Under the pieces are notes generated by a model. It saw only the letters and a list, made by a program, of their open reading frames with translations, searched no databases and was not told where the DNA came from. From Chionis minor (taxonomy: Eukaryota > Chordata > Aves > Charadriiformes > Chionididae), in NCBI GenBank assembly GCA_013398295.1, contig VZSF01004856.1, positions 644,822 through 708,821 of the forward strand: a DNA stretch of 64,000 bases, written 5' to 3'. Shown piece by piece: positions 12,901 to 23,885 of this stretch (positions are counted from its first letter, which is position 1; every line of letters starts with the position of its first letter). The position numbers and the translations under genes were made by a program.

Positions 12901-14304
12901 GCAGGCCCTGTAACGAAGGAAAGCAATGCAGACAGTCTGATCATGTTATTAAAGGTTGCTCCCAAGGCATATTATGCAAGTGACAAACTTGATTTTTGCT
13001 CTTTCCACTTTAACACCCCTCCCCCCCCAAACACAGTGCAGGAGAAAACAGAGCTTCTGTTACTGTGTTTGGTGCATACATATCATTTGCAAGAGTCCTA
13101 AACAAAAAAACCAATCAGAAAGAACTTTTAAACTGGTGTGCTTACTTGATTTTACCCTTATTATTTATTAAAACCTAACTGCATTATTAATTTCACCATT
13201 CTTCTCTAAAAATCTAACAGTGTAAAACTTAAGGACTTCATAAACAGACTATTCTACTACTGGATTTTTTTTTTTAATTGACTCCATCCATAGCACTCTC
13301 CTTGTGCACCATAGTACACATTCTTACAGGAGCTTTACTACCTACACTTTATGTGTCATTATAGGTGTGAATGAAGACAAAACAAGAAGAGCCAGTTTCC
13401 ATGCAGTTTTGTCAAAAAAGCCCCTATTCTTTCTACTTCTTGTCTCCAGGTTATACCTGCAAATTTACTACACCCAGCAGGCATCTTATGGTTCCAGGAA
13501 CTTAGGGCATGCTTGAACCTCGGTGCTTCTCATCTCTGTATTTTGAAAAGAAAATACTTTTCCCCATTTAAGTTCAGTTTCTCCCATGATGAATAACAAC
13601 GCTCGGCGATCTAAATTAGATGTATTGTAATACTCAAGTGCCATTCAAACCCTCCTGCAACCTGCCCAGTGAGCTCGACGTGTTCCTCCACAGGGGTGAA
13701 TGGTCTAAATGAGGCATTACGGCTTCCTTCGCGCTCCACGATTGCTTGACAGAAGGAAGAGACAGCCGCCTTACTCCCATTGCCCCCCTGCAATACTGAT
13801 CCCATTAAGTTTTCACACATTGCAGAAGGCTTGAGTTAAGTTTTCAGAAGTTTCAGTATTGAGTGTGTAAAGTTAGAGCAATGGGAGTACATTTTTAGTT
13901 ACTTCATCCTGCTGTGAGACCTTCCAAACTCCTCTATCATATGCCAGAAGCAATTATGCCGGCATTTTTCAGCCTGAGCAAGTCTTTTTCACCTGTTTGG
14001 TTACCCCACCTCCCTGCCAGCAGAATACTTTAATCCACTCTCATATTAATGTGATCATACACAAAACCGACACAGGTGTGCTTTCTCACAGAGAAAAACC
14101 GGACCAAGAAAAACTGGGGTTGACAAAAAAAAACCAACCAACCAAANCGGCCTTCTCCCCTGCCCGGGCGAGGCGAGCGGCCCGCCCGCTCTCCCTCCGT
14201 CCGTCACTCACCACGTTGGTGAGGATCTCCTGCCGGCGCGGCGAGGCACTGGCCAGCACCACCCTCTTGCTGACCAGCTTCCCCAGCACCGGGTTCAACA
14301 CCAT
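510..14304 (-). CDS. ASMTL: ASMTL (acetylserotonin O-methyltransferase-like), 5' seven coding exons, partial
   Basis: The coding sequence joins exons 14304-14212, 12907-12776, 10971-10924, 10285-10221, 8126-8065, 5943-5835 and 936-510, read on the minus strand. The join is continuous over 312 residues, with compatible phases at every junction and GT/AG at every intron. Residues 1 to about 214 form a Maf/HAM1-type nucleotide pyrophosphatase domain. It shows the loop motif SASPRR (19-24), the catalytic GADT (86-89), EKP (99-101) and the GGYGIQ stretch (174-179). Family members hydrolyse non-canonical or modified nucleoside triphosphates in the cytosol. Residues about 215-295 are a Ser-rich linker, beginning with a conserved DSIPSVDTFENLSD-type stretch. 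Residues 297-312 (LPSKILELMDGFRASK) start the ASMT-like methyltransferase half, whose remaining exons lie beyond position 1. Length and order match vertebrate ASMTL from memory of the human protein. Whether the methyltransferase half is active cannot be judged here. Confidence 0.95.
937..5834 (-). other. ASMTL intron 6 (about 4.9 kb)
   Basis: This is the largest intron seen. It is AT-rich, with short A and C runs near 2410-2560 and no recognised interspersed repeat or nested gene. Short open frames in it have no family signature. Confidence 0.85.
5835..5943 (-). CDS. ASMTL: ASMTL coding exon 6
   Basis: The exon is 109 nt. It completes Gly134, encodes residues 135-169 and leaves two bases of Met170. 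The acceptor is TTCCATAG and the donor GTAAGT (5829-5834). It includes FYEETKVKFSDLSEELLWEY and HSGEP. In Maf proteins this part covers the turn leading to the DKAGGYGIQ motif supplied by the next exon. Confidence 0.95.
5944..8064 (-). other. ASMTL intron 5 (about 2.1 kb)
   Basis: This is AT-rich intronic sequence between the Gly134 split-codon halves. Nothing beyond the flanking splice sites is recognised. Confidence 0.85.
8065..8126 (-). CDS. ASMTL: ASMTL coding exon 5
   Basis: The exon is 62 nt. It completes Arg113, encodes LSGKEHSVFTGVAIIHCRSK (114-133), and leaves one base of Gly134. The acceptor is CTAACAG and the donor GTACAT (8059-8064). The HSVFTGVAI segment is the conserved Maf strand after the EKP helix. 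Confidence 0.95.
8127..10220 (-). other. ASMTL intron 4 (about 2.1 kb)
   Basis: The intron contains a moderately GC-rich island around 8560-8750 and an A-rich/CAA simple repeat at 9605-9640. No coding exon or known mobile element is recognised. Confidence 0.85.
9605..9640. repeat. A-rich / (CAA)n simple repeat
   Basis: An A run is followed by about seven CAA units and another A run. It lies inside ASMTL intron 4. Confidence 0.9.
10221..10285 (-). CDS. ASMTL: ASMTL coding exon 4
   Basis: The exon is 65 nt, 21 codons plus two bases of a split Arg codon (residue 113). Acceptor TTTTAG is followed by ACT GTG GAT. It encodes TVDEQILEKPVDKQDAYRML plus Ser, including the EKP nucleotide-contact motif. 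The donor is AG|GTCTGT, weaker than the others, but both phase and homology require this site. Confidence 0.94.
10286..10923 (-). other. ASMTL intron 3 (638 bp)
   Basis: This is a short intron between exons 3 and 4. No additional feature is recognised. Confidence 0.85.
10924..10971 (-). CDS. ASMTL: ASMTL coding exon 3
   Basis: This is a small exon of 16 codons, in phase 0 at both ends, with acceptor TTTGCAG and donor GTAAGA (10918-10923). It encodes KHLRTPDVVIGADTIV. The GADT motif contains the Maf catalytic aspartate (residue 88 of the assembled protein). Confidence 0.96.
10972..12775 (-). other. ASMTL intron 2 (about 1.8 kb)
   Basis: This is intronic sequence without recognised repeats. 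It is bounded by GTAAGT and TTTGCAG. Confidence 0.85.
12776..12907 (-). CDS. ASMTL: ASMTL coding exon 2
   Basis: The exon has 44 codons, in phase 0 at both ends. The acceptor TTACAG immediately precedes GGC CTG CGG, and the donor is GTAAGT (12770-12775). It encodes GLRFEVVPSWFKETLEKSS and then AAPYEYAVETAKQKALEVAN, the conserved Maf segment following the loop motif. Confidence 0.96.
12908..14211 (-). other. ASMTL intron 1 (about 1.3 kb)
   Basis: The intron runs from the GC-rich promoter side into AT-rich sequence. It holds a single undetermined base at 14147, next to an A-rich run followed by CCAA repeats (14125-14146), a likely assembly join. No other feature is seen. Confidence 0.85.
14212..14304 (-). 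CDS. ASMTL: ASMTL coding exon 1
   Basis: The exon has 31 codons and ends in phase 0 at a GTGAGT donor (14206-14211). The start codon sits in a near-ideal Kozak context (GCCGCCGCCATGG). The exon carries the Maf loop motif SASPRRQEIL (residues 19-28), which is diagnostic for the family. No in-frame upstream ATG is seen in the GC-rich leader. Confidence 0.96.
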
Positions 14305-14406
14305 GGCGGCGGCCGCGCCTCAGCCTCCCGCTCGGCGCAGATCGGGGCGGGCGGGCAGGCGGGACGGAGGGAGGGGTGGTAGCGGCGGCGGCGGCGGCCG
14401 TGGCCG

Positions 14407-14413
14407 CCTTATA
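14407..14413 (-). promoter_or_regulatory. TATA-like box upstream of ASMTL
   Basis: Read on the minus strand the bases are TATAAGG, flanked by GC-rich sequence, about 100 bp upstream of the ATG. If it is used, transcription would begin near 14375-14385 and give a leader of roughly 75 nt. The motif is visible; its function is inferred. Confidence 0.45.
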
Positions 14414-14475
14414 GGGCGGCGGGGCGGAGCCGGGCTGGGACCGTCCCAGCGATCCGCTGAGGTGAAGGCGGGGGG

Positions 14476-15018
14476 NNNNNNNNNNNNNNNNNNNNNNNNN
14501 NNNNNNNNNNNNNNNNNNNNNNNNNNNNNNNNNNNNNNNNNNNNNNNNNNNNNNNNNNNNNNNNNNNNNNNNNNNNNNNNNNNNNNNNNNNNNNNNNNNN
14601 NNNNNNNNNNNNNNNNNNNNNNNNNNNNNNNNNNNNNNNNNNNNNNNNNNNNNNNNNNNNNNNNNNNNNNNNNNNNNNNNNNNNNNNNNNNNNNNNNNNN
14701 NNNNNNNNNNNNNNNNNNNNNNNNNNNNNNNNNNNNNNNNNNNNNNNNNNNNNNNNNNNNNNNNNNNNNNNNNNNNNNNNNNNNNNNNNNNNNNNNNNNN
14801 NNNNNNNNNNNNNNNNNNNNNNNNNNNNNNNNNNNNNNNNNNNNNNNNNNNNNNNNNNNNNNNNNNNNNNNNNNNNNNNNNNNNNNNNNNNNNNNNNNNN
14901 NNNNNNNNNNNNNNNNNNNNNNNNNNNNNNNNNNNNNNNNNNNNNNNNNNNNNNNNNNNNNNNNNNNNNNNNNNNNNNNNNNNNNNNNNNNNNNNNNNNN
15001 NNNNNNNNNNNNNNNNNN
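14476..15018. other. Assembly gap (543 N)
   Basis: This is an unbroken run of N. It lies in the GC-rich promoter, bounded on the left by a run of G and on the right by four GGGG tracts. The stated length may be an estimate. Confidence 0.99.
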
Positions 15019-15019
15019 C

Positions 15020-15043
15020 GGGGCCCCGGGGCCGGGGCCGGGG
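15020..15043 (+). repeat. G-quadruplex-capable GGGG tract cluster
   Basis: Four GGGG tracts (15020-23, 15028-31, 15034-37, 15040-43) are separated by loops of four, two and two C. They abut the gap edge. Such sequence is hard for polymerases and sequencers, which plausibly explains the gap. Confidence 0.7.
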
Positions 15044-15047
15044 CCGT

Positions 15048-15076
15048 AATGGGAATGGGAATGGGAATGGGAATGG
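15048..15076 (+). repeat. (TGGGAA)n short tandem repeat
   Basis: About four to five head-to-tail hexamer units directly follow the GGGG tracts. Confidence 0.9.
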
Positions 15077-15661
15077 CGCTGTGAGGGGCAGGATGGCTCG
15101 GTGGGGAGTTGTTGGCCCGTAGCTGTGCCCCATGGGCGGGCTGAGATGGAGGGGAGTGATTATGACAGGCAGGTTTTGCCTTGTAGCAGCCAGGTTTAAT
15201 CCTCCCTTCTCTATCCCTCCCTCCCTCCTGATAATGCTTGAGTGAAGTGAGTATTTGGGAAAGATGTGTGATACCCTTCGGGTTTTTTTTTTCAGTGAGG
15301 AGGCACTGCTACCATCACTGGATTTTATGCAAGTCTTACTGGATGGGATATCCCTTATTTGACCTTTTAATCAAGTAGGAAAAGTTTGATGGAAAAGCTT
15401 GGCTTTATTCCCAGTAACTCCCAAACAGTGCAATGCTATGTATTCTCCCAGCTGGTTAGCATGAAAGTGAAACCGTGTACTCTAGCCGTACAAAGATCCA
15501 TTCAGTTATTAAAACAGCAGTTTGCGTTGGGTAATTGGGTCTCTTGACATGAGTCCAATGGACTGTGTCTCTCGGGGGTTGTGTGAGGGGTTGCCCAAAC
15601 TGGTGCCCCAATGGAGGCGAGGCTGCGGCAGCCCCCCAGGTCCCACCACCTATTTGTGGGA

Positions 15662-15720
15662 AATATATATATTTATATATACACACACATACACACCTAC
15701 TTACCTACCTACCTATATAC
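15662..15720. repeat. Compound microsatellite (TA)n(CA)n(CTAC)n
   Basis: An alternating TA stretch passes into ACAC units and then CTAC tetramers. It is likely polymorphic. Confidence 0.92.
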
Positions 15721-18700
15721 AGTGTGGACTCCTCCAGCAGCAGATCTTAGGGCTTCAGGGACGGGCAGCTCCGGTGCCTCCTGCTCCTGTCACCGTGCAC
15801 GGGGAATTGGCCTTTTGTCACCGTAACCTAACAGGTTCTACATCATCCTAAGTATCAGAATTTAAATTCTGAAATTAGACCTTTTTTTTTTTTTTAAAGG
15901 GGGGCCGTGATTTGAGAGCAGAATTCAAAATGTATCTTTAAAGATGTTTTTGCTCAAATACTTAAAAAAATGCTGAGAACCTAGGGAAATGATACTGAAT
16001 TGAAAGTGTAAATAAAATGCTTAGATTAAATGCAACTGTGAATGTAGACAGCTGTCCTCTGCAAATCCATAATACTGAAAATAATTCTGGGATAGCTGGG
16101 GAGCCAACTCAGAAAAAAGGGCCGATGTGAAAGAGAGGAATAGTCAAGTGCTTGTCATGAGCTTATCAGAACAAATTCATGGCTCTCTTTTCAGGGCTGT
16201 GAAATGTGACACTGCTCCTTGCAAACAAGGAGGCTTGAAAGATACTACAGAAATGGAAACCAGAGTATCCTTCATATGATGCTAATACAATTTTTTACCA
16301 AATAAAAGGACGAGCATGTCATGAAGTAACAAAAACATAAGCTTCCTTGCACACATAGGACAAAGATGTGGAATTATTCCTCTTGAAAAAAATATTATGT
16401 GTCTTCCCCTAAGGCCTGCAAGTTTAACATAATTGTAAATCTTAATATGCCTACATCTTCAACGTGGCTGCAATACTAACCAAAGAAAAGGAAATTGCAA
16501 TTGTATAGATGCTCCTACAATTTGGGACATACTTCTTAGAGTCATCTTTCTATACTGTGCTTTGTGTGGGCAATAAACAATCTTGATAAACTAAATTCAG
16601 ACACTCCAGAGGAGTGAGACGATGGTGCAGAGTCTTCCAGCTCAAACCAACAGGCCTGATTTTCTTTTTCTCATTTCATTCAGTCTTCCAGTATAGTTTT
16701 GCTGGCATAGAAATGAAGCAATGAAGTTGTGACTCCAACCCAATGTGTGTATACATATAAAGAACAGACTGGAGAAGAAAAAACACCTTCTGTTCCTGAC
16801 AGCTTGTTTTGATAGACCGTAGCGAAACACAGATCTGTCTCTCATCACCTGTAGAGATTCATGCAACATAACTCATCTTTCTTATGTGTGGTGTCCCATT
16901 AAGTCCCCAGTATGAGTTGCCTCCCTGGGCTGAATACTGGTTGCATACTGCTCCTCTGGTTTGGACAACAGACTTTTTGAAGGTAAAATGAATACATAAA
17001 CAAATAAAAGACATATGTGGAATTGCTATAAAGTCTTTTCCATGAAAGTTCAAACAATGTCCAAAAATGTTGATAGCTTAAAGAATTTATTATGTGAAAA
17101 AAATGAGATGTAGCTTCTTGATTATTATTTTTAAGGAGTGTTAATTACTAAATTTGTTATTCTGATGAACTTACATGACAAAGAGTGATTTAGTTTATTT
17201 AAAAGGCAAAACCATGAAGCTGTGAAAATACACATTTTCATTTACCTTCATGTAATTTTTTGCTGGTCTAAATGTGGGTTCAAAGAGCCCTATGTGAGCA
17301 AACTAAACAAAGTCACATAAGGTAGCACACTTGGGAGAGGTTTGACAAGTAATTGTTATTAACTGCTCTGCAGCAAAAGTCAGGCGGAACAAGTGTGAGG
17401 CTGCAGCGAGCTGACCGAGGTGAAGATCAATGACACCAGCAGTTATCAGAAAAGTTTCTGTCTTGGCTGACTATGCTAGTCAAAGATTAGCTAGTCCAAG
17501 GTTAGTTATGAAACTGTTGACTTTTCAAATATCCAAGGTATTTTGAACAAAAGCAAAATAGCGGTTAGAGCTCTGAACTGCAGAGACCTTTCCTTGATAA
17601 TTTTGTTCTGAACTTCTCTGCTTTTCTGCCTACACATTTACACTATGGCCATCGCAGTAATACCTTCCAGCATGTAAAGAGTACTGTGATAATCAAATTC
17701 TTGTGCCTGCTTTTACATATATCACAATGAGTGTAGGTACTCAACCTGGATGTATTATTTGGCTGAGTCACCTGTGCAAGCACGAGATCAACTTGTTTGG
17801 GGAACAGTTTATATCCATTCTGAAGAAGTTAGTGAATCCTAGGGATTTTGTTATGAAGGGAATGAATGTTTCACCTTTCACAAGGCAGCTTGGCTTTTCT
17901 AGGATAGCTTCATTAACTCTGAGAGCTCAGACTTATGTTTTTCAAGGAGGCTCTTTCCACCATTGAAATCCTTGCCATAGTCCAATGTGTCTGCACAGTT
18001 TATGAAGTAATCAGTATCTCATTTCTTTTACTGTAGGGAAAAGAACATTAGTGTTTACAGATGGATTTTATTTCACCATCTAATCATCAGGAACTCTCCT
18101 CTGTTTAAAAACATTGTTGTATCATTTATCATTACCTGTGCTGTGCTTTATTTTTTTCTTTTTATGTACAATGGGTATTCAACTAACAGTCTTCTGAGCA
18201 GAGAGTTACCTGCTTCATGAAACAATCTATCTCCTTGACCTTCTAAGATTGCTTTACATGATCAACTAGATTTGTGAGTTATGAAGTGGTTATTCTAGAT
18301 TTTTTTTAAAGAAATTCAGATCCTTGCGAGACATATAAAACAGAAGTACGTGTTGGGTCTCCAATTATTTTGTCATTCCTTCATGCAGAGTACTGCTGAA
18401 GTTTTACTGGAAAATTGTAAGACTTTCAAGAGCATTTTTCCAGACTCTGGGAGTGCTTTCAGAGCAGGTACCCTAGACTTCTTTCACCAATCTTATTGTT
18501 TAGCTCTGTGTTCTCATAGTCCATTTTTAAGAACCCCTATCACTTCAGTTTTCTTCAGCTCGGGTCTAAATGCCCCTTCGTCCTCTTCTATCCAGTTTGG
18601 AAGGCCTGCAATAGTCTAGTTTGTCTACATGATTACTTCCTAGAATTTCCTTTCTATTTTCAGTAGAGTGGTATTACAAACATATAGAGGTATTTTTGGA

Positions 18701-19894
18701 AAACCGCAGGAAGTCAGATTAAATAAGATCTTAAGTTAAATACATGGGTTGCATAGTATGTAATGTCCCTGTACATGTTTTTATATATACTTAATTTCCT
18801 GTAAGTATTTTACATATGCTGAATTTTACTTAAATAAACATAAACTATGTTTATTCCACATAACTGTCAAATAATGTTATACCTTGCCTGTGAGGAAACT
18901 TCACAACTGCTGCTGGAGTGCAGTGTATCTAGTACCAGAGGAATACCAGCCTGTTTCTCAGGCAGATCCATGTCCATCTCATGGGACAAGGAGGAGTAGC
19001 TACACCGAACATGAAGGTAGCAATGCCTAGGAGGGGAACGTGGTCATTCACAAAACATCTTTTAGCAACATAGAAATCATTATCCAAGCCTTGGTGAAGC
19101 ATCCTTTGCCAGTATATTTAAATAGTGTAAAGAGTTTCCTTCCAAGAATAATTAAAGAAGGGATGTCAGGGATTCAGACCAGCTGCCTTGCTTTTGGCCT
19201 CTACCACAGAGAAGGCATTGCAAGGTGGAGAAGGCCAGAGCCTTGACAAAAATCTCACCATGAACACAACTAAATCCAGCACAGGATGACAGGTTGGTCC
19301 TTGTGTTGTTCAAGAGGATTTGCTGCCAGGCCCACAGCAGCAACACCAGCCAGAAGAAGGAAAAGAATGCTTCCTTCCTGCCAGTTTCCCTCTGATTTAA
19401 AATGTGTGCTTGCTGCAGCCCCTTGTGGGATGAAGCAGTGCCCCAGTATTCATGATCCAGAAGCAGCATCACAGTTACATGTGCTTCTAGCGCTGTCTGT
19501 CGCTGAAAGCAACTTCTGATCTGCAGCTCAGCTCTCTCTGTGCTGGTAGCTTGAGGACACTGACCAGCCTTGGAGAAGAGGACCGCGCAGTGCCTAATAA
19601 CCCTGTAATCGCTGGGACAGGAGGACAAGTGTTTGCTGACAACATCTGTGTCTTTTGAGGGGCAGCAGATTATTTTGAATCCCCAAGGCTCTGTTAAAGT
19701 CCCCTGGCTGGCTTGTGCTGCAGGGATAGTTCCACCTCTAATCTCAGCATTGCCCCAGTCTCCTGTTAACACTTACATAATCTCTAAGGGAAAATAGTTT
19801 ATCAAGACTATGAAGACCACTGTTTCTGAATTGTTTTTATTAGAGAAACACATAAAGAAGTTCATAAATATTTTCAGAAAATGTGTGTACATAA

Positions 19895-19913
19895 TGTGTA
19901 TATTATATACACA
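19895..19913. repeat. Perfect inverted repeat, 9-bp arms
   Basis: The arms TGTGTATAT and ATATACACA surround a single T. The motif lies in a longer alternating TA/TG tract that also contains ACATGTACATGT near 19953. This is a cruciform- or Z-DNA-prone stretch. Confidence 0.75.
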
Positions 19914-20204
19914 ACATGCTCGTGCTATATATGCATGTGTGTTTATATAAAAAACATGTACATGTATATAATGTAAGATACAAATACATATTTGCCTAAG
20001 TATGAAAGTCTTCCTTCTATTTGTATAGTATAATGATTCCTGCAAAGGAAACGATATAGAGTTAGGGGAAATGAAGATACGATGCAGAGAAGAGAAGGTT
20101 TATGGGCTCAACTGGAATCCCAGCTCCTTCAGAAACCGACTTTCGAGGCTCCACGATCAGGAACATTTGTGGAGCTCTTAAGAATACGTTCATTATTTAA
20201 ATGT

Positions 20205-20218
20205 CCACAAGAGGGCAG
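20205..20218 (+). promoter_or_regulatory. CTCF-like core motif
   Basis: The sequence CCACAAGAGGGCAG differs from the usual CTCF core CCASYAGRKGGCRS at one position only. Motif evidence alone does not show occupancy. Confidence 0.35.
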
Positions 20219-23200
20219 TGCATCCCATAATTTTTCTATGCATTTGCGCGCAGACTTTAACTTGCAAGTAGCTGTAGAGCTACTGTAGAGAGCTGTAGAG
20301 AGCCATAACTAGTAAGGACTCGGAGTCCTAGTTTTAAGTATAAGGATTACTTAATCTAACGGGGTGTGCATCCATATGTGAGCGTATAGGGATAACCAGA
20401 GCTAATGTTAAAGTCAATAGGTCTAGTAATATTTTGAAAGAGATGCATTGAGATTGGAGCTATAAAGGGACAACATGAACACATTAATAGGTGCTGAGAT
20501 ATGTTTGTAACAGAGGTTAAGGCCCCTCCAGCAAATCTGCATGGCTGAAGAACAGGAATAATTCCACCCTGTGACCCAAATTCAATATGAAACTAAAAAC
20601 TTAGGGTAAATATTGCTAGATTAAAGGCTTTTTTTGTGTTTGTTTTCTATCTTCTCAATCTGATCGGATTGATCAATTGAAGAAGTTATTTGCTGTATTT
20701 TATCTTCTTTTCGTACTCCTTTAAAGGTTTAGTTTTAGCAGCAATATGTGGGAACACCTGCCTTGTTAAAAAGGCTTAAATATATTGACATTTTCGGTAC
20801 AAGTGTGCAGAGTGGTTTGCATTATTCATCAGAACAGGGTGAAATACTGAGATGTCCTGCATATACTATGGAAAGGAAGGTGAAATAGGGAAAGGAAGAA
20901 TGCTAGCCTGTGGACAATAATGAGGAACTGAGGAATCAGAACCATCATCAGTGTTGAAGTGCTGAAACTTTTTGAAGGAGAGAAGGCCATTGCATCTCCA
21001 TAGAGGGTTCTAATTGAGAAGACGGTACAGCCTTTTTGTAGAGTTAAATGATGTGAAGAGGCTTCCCGTCATTTAACATGTGTTTGCCTTTACTTTATGA
21101 AGCCATATGGGTTTAGGGAGATGAGAAAGACCTTCAGACTATTTGTTTGCTGAGGTCCCCAGGAATATTATTTCCCACTTCTTTTCAACCATGAAAAACA
21201 TGGTTTTCCATCAGATGAACAAGCTGCTGTTACAAGCATGAAGATGGCAAAATCCGAAGACAGCTGTGAAGAAGAAGGTGGTAAGAGTCTTGGGATACCA
21301 ACATTGCTTTTGTGGTGTGGGTCCACCATAACACAGAAGTCTACCAACATCTGGAGATCTGAATGCAACCAACAGCCAAAGCAGCTATCATGTAGCTTTC
21401 GGAAACGGAGGAGGCAGTCAACGTGAATGCTGCCAAGCAAGAAGATCCTTAGCACAACACTTAATATCTACTTCTGATCAGATAAGTTGCACCTTTTGTG
21501 CCTGGCAAGCCCGCATTTCCAGATATCTGAGCCCCTCTGTGAGATGTTTTCTCAGTATCTAGGTAGTGGTTTATTTGTCTGTTAATCACACTCTTCTCCT
21601 CACAGCAGAGATCTGGAGATTTGCTGCTGCTTCCAGCTTTTACACTGAAAGGACTCCGTGTTTCTAAAACAAAACTGCCTGTTTATGAAGAAAACTATTT
21701 ACAGACATTCTCTTAACTGCACTTGGCCTCTTGCAGCGACTAGCTTTCTGGATCTTTTTCCAAATGCTCGCTGCATTCTCCCCCACCCCCACTGCCACAG
21801 AGGTTACTTCTTCAGTCTCTCTCCCATCTCTATTTTGAGTCTGTTTATACCTTCCTTACGTCTGTTGTCCTTTCGCCTTTGACGAGGCTGCTCAGGTAGA
21901 CAGCAGAGGAGCCAAACCTTTGAGGTCTCTCAGATTTAAGGCACTCAACAAAACACTTCCCCCATTTTTCTGGTACCTCACTGTATCCAACAACAACAGT
22001 TAGGAGTGTGGAAGGTACTGGAGAAAGCTTCAAAGGGCAATTAGCCTTGGCAGCTCCCAGCAGGACAACATGCGCACTTTACTTTCTGCGTCTGAGTCAT
22101 TCTGGCCTGCCAGAGCCAGGTCATTTGGGCAGTGGTGCAGAAACTTGGGAAAGAGGGCCATCAGTGTCCCTGTGCTGAACATTTCTGCAGAAGGAAAAGA
22201 AAAAGGCAAAAAAACTGACTGCAGGCCGTCATCAAGTCGAGCAGGGTGACGAGGTATTTGTTTTTGCTAAAGGCTAGAAAGGTAATCTGTCTGGGAGCTC
22301 TGAACTTCTTGTTTTATAATTAAAGAAGCCTGAGAGTCTCCTCATTTGATAACATATTCCAGCTGTTTAGGGAAAAATACTAGAAGTCATAAGACTTGCA
22401 ACCAAGTCATGAAAGACCAGGAGTTCAGTAGGAATCCAGACTTCAGACAGGCAGGGCTTTTTTGTCACATAAAAAAGCAAGCTTTACAAAAGGTAATTCA
22501 GGTAAGCATTATACTCTACTCTATTATGCGCTCCATAATTACACTTTATAGGTTTGACAAGAGAACACTTACTTGCAAAAAATTAATCCAGAATGAGTGT
22601 AATCCAAATAAGAGGAATAGTATGATTGAAATTTTGTTCTCAAAAACTCCTTTTAAGACTATGAACTGCAGCATAAATGAGGAAAGACAGTACAAGATTT
22701 ATTCCAATAAAAAGTTCCTCTTTTTTTCAGGATGAAATTAATTATGAAGTGCAATAACCAAGGCTTATATTCTAATCGTTCTTGAGAGAGTAATTTTATA
22801 TTATAATTTTCATTTTGGGCACTTAAAAGAACTGCGGCTTTAGTTAAATCTGAAGGATTTGCGAAGAAAACTAATTCTCCTAATGGACTTTGCCAGGACA
22901 AGATACTTTCAGAATATCTTAAATCAACCTCTCTGGAGGAACTTGTCAGGTCGTTGAAAAATACTAGTGTTACATGCAATTCCAGTTACATGCAATCTCC
23001 AGGACGCTAGAGGTCTTGCCAATGTATTTGTGACAATTCATGGCAGGGAATCATATTCTTGGACTAATACAGCTGCAGCTTTTAAGAGTAGACTAAGCTG
23101 CTACCTGAGAAGTTGAGAGAGATCCAGCAACTGCTACTAGTCAGCTCCAACAGTATCAGCCTTCAAGAGAGCTGGGTGATGGAAAAATGAGAACAAAGGT

Positions 23201-23320
23201 GAGAAAAGGTGTTAGAAGTGGTATTAATAAAGATATGCTGTGAAGCAAAATGTGTAAACTGTTACCAGCAGCTAGAGGGGTTTGCTGGAGGGTGATACGA
23301 ATTCATCTTTACCTAAATAT

Positions 23321-23401
23321 GAGGGACTGCTTGATCAGGAGGGTTGGACAAGGTAACCTTCAGAGAGCTCTGCCAACCTCAACCATCCTGTGATTCTGTG
23401 A
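23321..23401 (+). mobile_element. CR1 LINE 3' tail fragment
   Basis: The stretch reads TTGATCAGGAGGGTTGGACA, then an AACCTCAACCAT segment, and ends with TGTGATTCTGTGA, the diagnostic CR1 3' terminus. It is severely 5'-truncated and non-coding. It lies about 480 bp upstream of the LTR at 23886. Confidence 0.8.
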
Positions 23402-23880
23402 CTTGTCAACAGGGTTAAGTGACAGAGGGCCAAGCTTGGAGCTTGCCCCAAGCTTCCCCTTGGAGACTCTCAGCTCCCTCCCTGACTCTGGGACAGCTTC
23501 TTCCAAGACAGTAGCAGGCAAAGCTCCCTGCTGAATCCCCACTGGCTGCACCCAGCAGGCAGGGTGGAAGAGGCCAGGGTCCGAGGCAGTTCTGTCAGTC
23601 TTTACGTGGGAACATGAGACTGACTGGAGTGGGACCAAAGGGCTGTCTAGCCTACGGTGTCCTGCCACAAGCCCTGGCATTTCAAAAAAGGAAGAACAGG
23701 ACAATCACATAATGTCACTTCCCCTTAATACTCCTCCAACCTTTGACCATTTTATGCTTAGGGGTTTTCCTGAGTCTGTGTTGTTTGCCTCTTTAGTATC
23801 CTACAGTGGATTCCCCAGCTGTACTATGAGTTATGAGAAGAGATACTAACTTTTCCTGGTTTTGAGCCTGGATCTCATTA

Positions 23881-23885
23881 GCTTA
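23881..23885 (+). repeat. 5-bp target site duplication, left copy (GCTTA)
   Basis: GCTTA precedes the TG that starts the LTR and is repeated at 25022-25026 after its terminal CA. Confidence 0.8.

Larger units (their letters stand above)
14150..15140. promoter_or_regulatory. CpG-rich promoter region of ASMTL
   Basis: GC content and CpG density rise sharply from about 14150, covering exon 1 and the leader. They fall off after about 15140 on the far side of the gap. GC boxes (GGGCGG) occur around 14345 and 14415. This is the typical architecture of a broadly expressed vertebrate gene. The central 543 bases are unsequenced, so the island could also serve a divergent plus-strand transcript that cannot be assessed. 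Confidence 0.75.
15141..23320. other. Intergenic DNA between the ASMTL promoter and the first CR1 tail
   Basis: About 8 kb without recognisable coding sequence. It holds a TA/CA/CTAC microsatellite near 15690, an AT-rich alternating purine-pyrimidine stretch near 19890-19970, and a CTCF-like motif at 20205. A 206-codon minus-strand frame at 19152-19772 has no domain signature and was not accepted as a gene. Confidence 0.7.

Noticed and set aside
14303..14475. Plus-strand ATG (the palindromic CCATGG shares the ASMTL start) opening a divergent Ala/Arg/Gly-rich frame
   Set aside because: The protein is low-complexity and mirrors CGG-rich leader sequence. There is no downstream evidence because the gap intervenes.
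13997..15133. Long open frames of 309-350 codons on both strands across the ASMTL promoter
   Set aside because: They run through 543 N, which cannot supply stop codons, and the readable ends are GC-composition frames overlapping ASMTL exon 1.
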